A program made the translations under genes and the position numbers. The notes under the pieces are model-generated. The model made no database searches. It had not been told where the DNA came from and saw nothing but the letters and a program-made list of their open reading frames with translations. A stretch of DNA of 31,544 bases from DASUGM01 sp036274055 (GTDB taxonomy: Bacteria; Acidobacteriota; Vicinamibacteria; Vicinamibacterales; SCN-69-37), in the NCBI GenBank assembly GCA_036274055.1, contig DASUGM010000099.1, positions 1-31,544 on the forward strand, in the 5' to 3' direction. This document shows, piece after piece, positions 29,599 to 31,544 of the stretch (positions within the stretch are counted from its first letter, which is position 1; every line of letters starts with the position of its first letter).

Positions 29599-31544
29599 AT
29601 GATGAATGCGGGCGCGTTCGACGATCGCCGCTCCGGGACCGGACGGCTGACGGCGGTCCGGGTGCTGTTCATCGCCGCATTTGCGGTCGTCGCGATCAGC
29701 TTCTGGGTGCTGCAGGTCGTGCAGCACGAGCGCTTCAAGGAAATGGCCGAGAACAACCGGCTGCGCACGATTGCGCTGCGCGCCCCGCGCGGCGTGCTCT
29801 TCGATCGCGACAACCGGCCGATGGTCGAGAACCGCGAGTCGTACACGATCTCGATCATCCGCGAGCAGACCAGGAACATCGACGAGACGATCCGCAAGAT
29901 TGCCGAGTTCACGCAGACCGACGAAGCGCGGATCCGCGCCGCCGTCCAGCGCCGCCGCAGCGAGCCGGCGTTCCGGCCCCTGCCGGTGATCGAGCACGCG
30001 ACGTTCGAGCAGGTCGCCGCGGTCGAAGCGCGCAAGCTCGAACTCCCGGAAGTGCAGGTGCAGGCGGTGCCGACGCGCACGTATCCGCCGCTCGGCGCGC
30101 ACATGTTCGGTTACGTCGGCGAGATCCAGGACGCCCAGCTCGCCAGCCCCGAGTACGCCGGTCTCGAGCAGGGCGCGATCATCGGCCAGGCCGGGCTCGA
30201 ACGGATCTACAACAGCCAGTTGATCGGCCGCGATGGCAACCGCCTCGTGGTCGTCAACAGCGTCGGCCGCGAAATCGAGGAGTACGGCGTCGAGCCGCCG
30301 ATTATCGGCAAGCGTCTGCAGTTGACGATCGACGCCGACGTCCAGAAAGCGATCGAGGATTCCTTCCATCACGCCGGGCTCGCCGGCGCGGCCGCGTTTC
30401 TCGATCCGCGCAACGGCGAAGTGCTCGCGATGACGAGCCTGCCGGCCTACGATCCGAACACCTTCGCGGTCGGCATCGACGGCAGCACGTGGTCGAAGCT
30501 GCTCACCGACAAGCAGCGGCCGATGACCAACCGGCTGATCCAGGGCACCTACTCGCCGGGTTCGACGTTCAAGATCGTCATGGCCGTCGCCGGCTTGATG
30601 GAGGGCGTGATTACGCCGGAGACGACGTTCTATTGTCCCGGGCACGCCACCTTTTATGGCCGCTCCTTCCAGTGCCTCGGCCAGCACGGCACCCTCGATC
30701 TGCGCCACGCGATTGAACGCTCGTGCAACGTTTACTTCTACAACGTCGGGAGCCGACTCAGCATCGACGCGATCAACAAGTACGCGACGATGCTTGGGCT
30801 GACGGGCAAGACCGGCATCGATCTGCCGAACGAAGAGGCGAGCCTGGTGCCGTCGACCGAGTGGGCGCGGACGTCCCCAGCTCGCAAGCGAGATCCGAAG
30901 TGGTACCCCGGCGAGACGATTTCTGTCGCCATTGGCCAGGGCGCGGTCAGCGTCACGCCGATGGGGCTGGCGACGATGATCGCCACAGTCGCCAATGGCG
31001 GATCGCTGGTCACGCCGCACCTCGTGCGCGCGATCGACGAGGGCAGCGGCTGGACGCCGGTGCCGGTGCCGGCGCCGAAGTCCTCGATCAATATCCCGCC
31101 CAACTCGATGCAGGCGATCCGCGACGGGTTGTGGGCGGTCGTCAACGGCGAGGCGGGCACGGCGCGCCGTTCGAAGATCGCGGGGCGCGACGTCGCCGGC
31201 AAGACCGGGACGGGCCAGGTTGTCTCGCTCGACCGCAAAGCCCAGGCCGCGCGCGCCGGCATGGACGTGCGCGACCACGGCTTCTTCGTCTTCTTTGCGC
31301 CGCGCGACAATCCCGAGATCGCCGGCGTCGTGTTCGCCGAGCACGGCGCGCACGGATCGGAAGCGGCGTACATCGCGAAGCACGCGATCGAGACCTACTT
31401 TGCCAAGCGGGACGGATTGCCGCTGCCGGTGCTGCCGCCGGTGGTTCCGCCGCCGACGCAGCGAGGCACGGCGGCACCGGCGGGCGTGGCGGCGGCGGAT
31501 GTCGGCTCAGGGCTCACGGCTCAGGGCTCGGCGTCAAAACCTCG
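29599..31544 (+). CDS. mrdA: Penicillin-binding protein 2, peptidoglycan transpeptidase (3' truncated by window)
   Basis: At least 648 residues, with no stop codon before the window end. An N-terminal anchor (RVLFIAAFAVVAISFWVLQV) is followed by a dimerisation domain (IALRAPRGVLFDRDNRPMVE) and a transpeptidase domain. The catalytic motifs are intact: STFK with Ser322, SCN at 375-377 and KTG from Lys535 (AGKTGTGQ). PBP2 cross-links peptidoglycan during elongation with RodA and the Mre proteins; rodA would be expected next, outside the window. The start is ATG 29599 or the next ATG. The C-terminal tail after the transpeptidase is Pro-rich and continues into VGSGLTAQGSAS, encoded by the GGCTCAGGGCTCACGG word seen at 5325 and 14355. 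Confidence 0.95.
   Translation, partial: MMNAGAFDDRRSGTGRLTAVRVLFIAAFAVVAISFWVLQVVQHERFKEMAENNRLRTIALRAPRGVLFDRDNRPMVENRESYTISIIREQTRNIDETIRKIAEFTQTDEARIRAAVQRRRSEPAFRPLPVIEHATFEQVAAVEARKLELPEVQVQAVPTRTYPPLGAHMFGYVGEIQDAQLASPEYAGLEQGAIIGQAGLERIYNSQLIGRDGNRLVVVNSVGREIEEYGVEPPIIGKRLQLTIDADVQKAIEDSFHHAGLAGAAAFLDPRNGEVLAMTSLPAYDPNTFAVGIDGSTWSKLLTDKQRPMTNRLIQGTYSPGSTFKIVMAVAGLMEGVITPETTFYCPGHATFYGRSFQCLGQHGTLDLRHAIERSCNVYFYNVGSRLSIDAINKYATMLGLTGKTGIDLPNEEASLVPSTEWARTSPARKRDPKWYPGETISVAIGQGAVSVTPMGLATMIATVANGGSLVTPHLVRAIDEGSGWTPVPVPAPKSSINIPPNSMQAIRDGLWAVVNGEAGTARRSKIAGRDVAGKTGTGQVVSLDRKAQAARAGMDVRDHGFFVFFAPRDNPEIAGVVFAEHGAHGSEAAYIAKHAIETYFAKRDGLPLPVLPPVVPPPTQRGTAAPAGVAAADVGSGLTAQGSASKP
31503..31530. 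repeat. GGCTCAGGGCTCACGG word repeat in the PBP2 tail
   Basis: GGCTCAGGGCTCACGGCTCA then GGGCTCGG. It is the same word family as 5325 and 14355, read in frame as GSGLTAQGSA. The window ends just after it, so the full extent is unknown. Confidence 0.6.

Noticed and set aside
29479..31383. 634-codon open frame antisense to mreD and mrdA
   Set aside because: It lies opposite intact PBP2 with all three catalytic motifs. Its composition is that of an antisense shadow.

Overview
The window is G+C-rich bacterial chromosome and looks like Acidobacteriota, probably Vicinamibacteria (subdivision 6). The reasons are a protein with two VWFA modules of the type catalogued as 'VWFA-related Acidobacterial domain', a GxxExxY-family protein, large PAS histidine kinases, and many structured intergenic repeats. 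The taxonomy is inference. I can support 26 protein-coding genes, the first and last cut by the window ends. I saw no tRNA, rRNA, CRISPR array, recognisable transposase or phage gene.

Layout. 2-1870: 3' part of a double-VWA protein. 1898-4903 (-): two tandem paralogous polytopic membrane proteins of unknown function. 4958-5365: small low-affinity iron permease-like protein. 5399-9764 (-): signalling operon, PAS histidine kinase, single-domain response regulator, then receiver-GGDEF regulator. 9809-12909 (+): membrane protein with a DUF350-like part, an ATP-grasp protein of the glutathionylspermidine-synthase type, and an unknown protein. 13112-14250 (-): ECF sigma factor with a membrane-anchored YCII-domain partner, divergent from a secreted protein (14323-15015). 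15211-16191 (-): LysR regulator, divergent from inorganic pyrophosphatase (16348-16962). 17139-20816 (+): secreted unknown protein, MscS channel, SMP-30/gluconolactonase-like protein. 20807-21417: inverted-repeat-bounded element carrying a GxxExxY gene. 21469-23202 (+): SppA signal peptide peptidase, convergent with a PpiD/SurA-type foldase (23311-25230, -). 25495-31544 (+): GAF-GGDEF diguanylate cyclase overlapping mreB, then mreC, mreD and the start of mrdA (PBP2), the cell-elongation cluster.

The most unusual content is a set of repeat families. Most gaps of 100-260 bp are filled by long imperfect hairpins, each built from one short 'word' repeated in both orientations: AAACTCGAAAC at three loci, ATGAAGGAGC at two, GCAATTGC at one, GGTGCTTTGTGC at one and GGAACCCGGAAC at one. 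Other word families sit in frame inside genes: a 39-bp unit in the histidine-kinase tail, GGCTCAGGGCTCACGG in three genes, and GCGCATCGCGCACC-like words in the sigma linker and the ATP-grasp protein. Several repeats supply the last codons and stop codon of the adjacent gene.

The best lead for an undescribed system is 20807-21417. A GxxExxY protein with a PD-(D/E)xK-like D...ELK signature lies between 42-bp terminal inverted repeats (40 of 42 identical by eye). A cargo-less 112-bp copy with the same termini lies at 16953-17064. This resembles a mobile element plus its MITE, with the putative nuclease as candidate mobiliser. The arrangement is visible in the sequence; mobility is inference.
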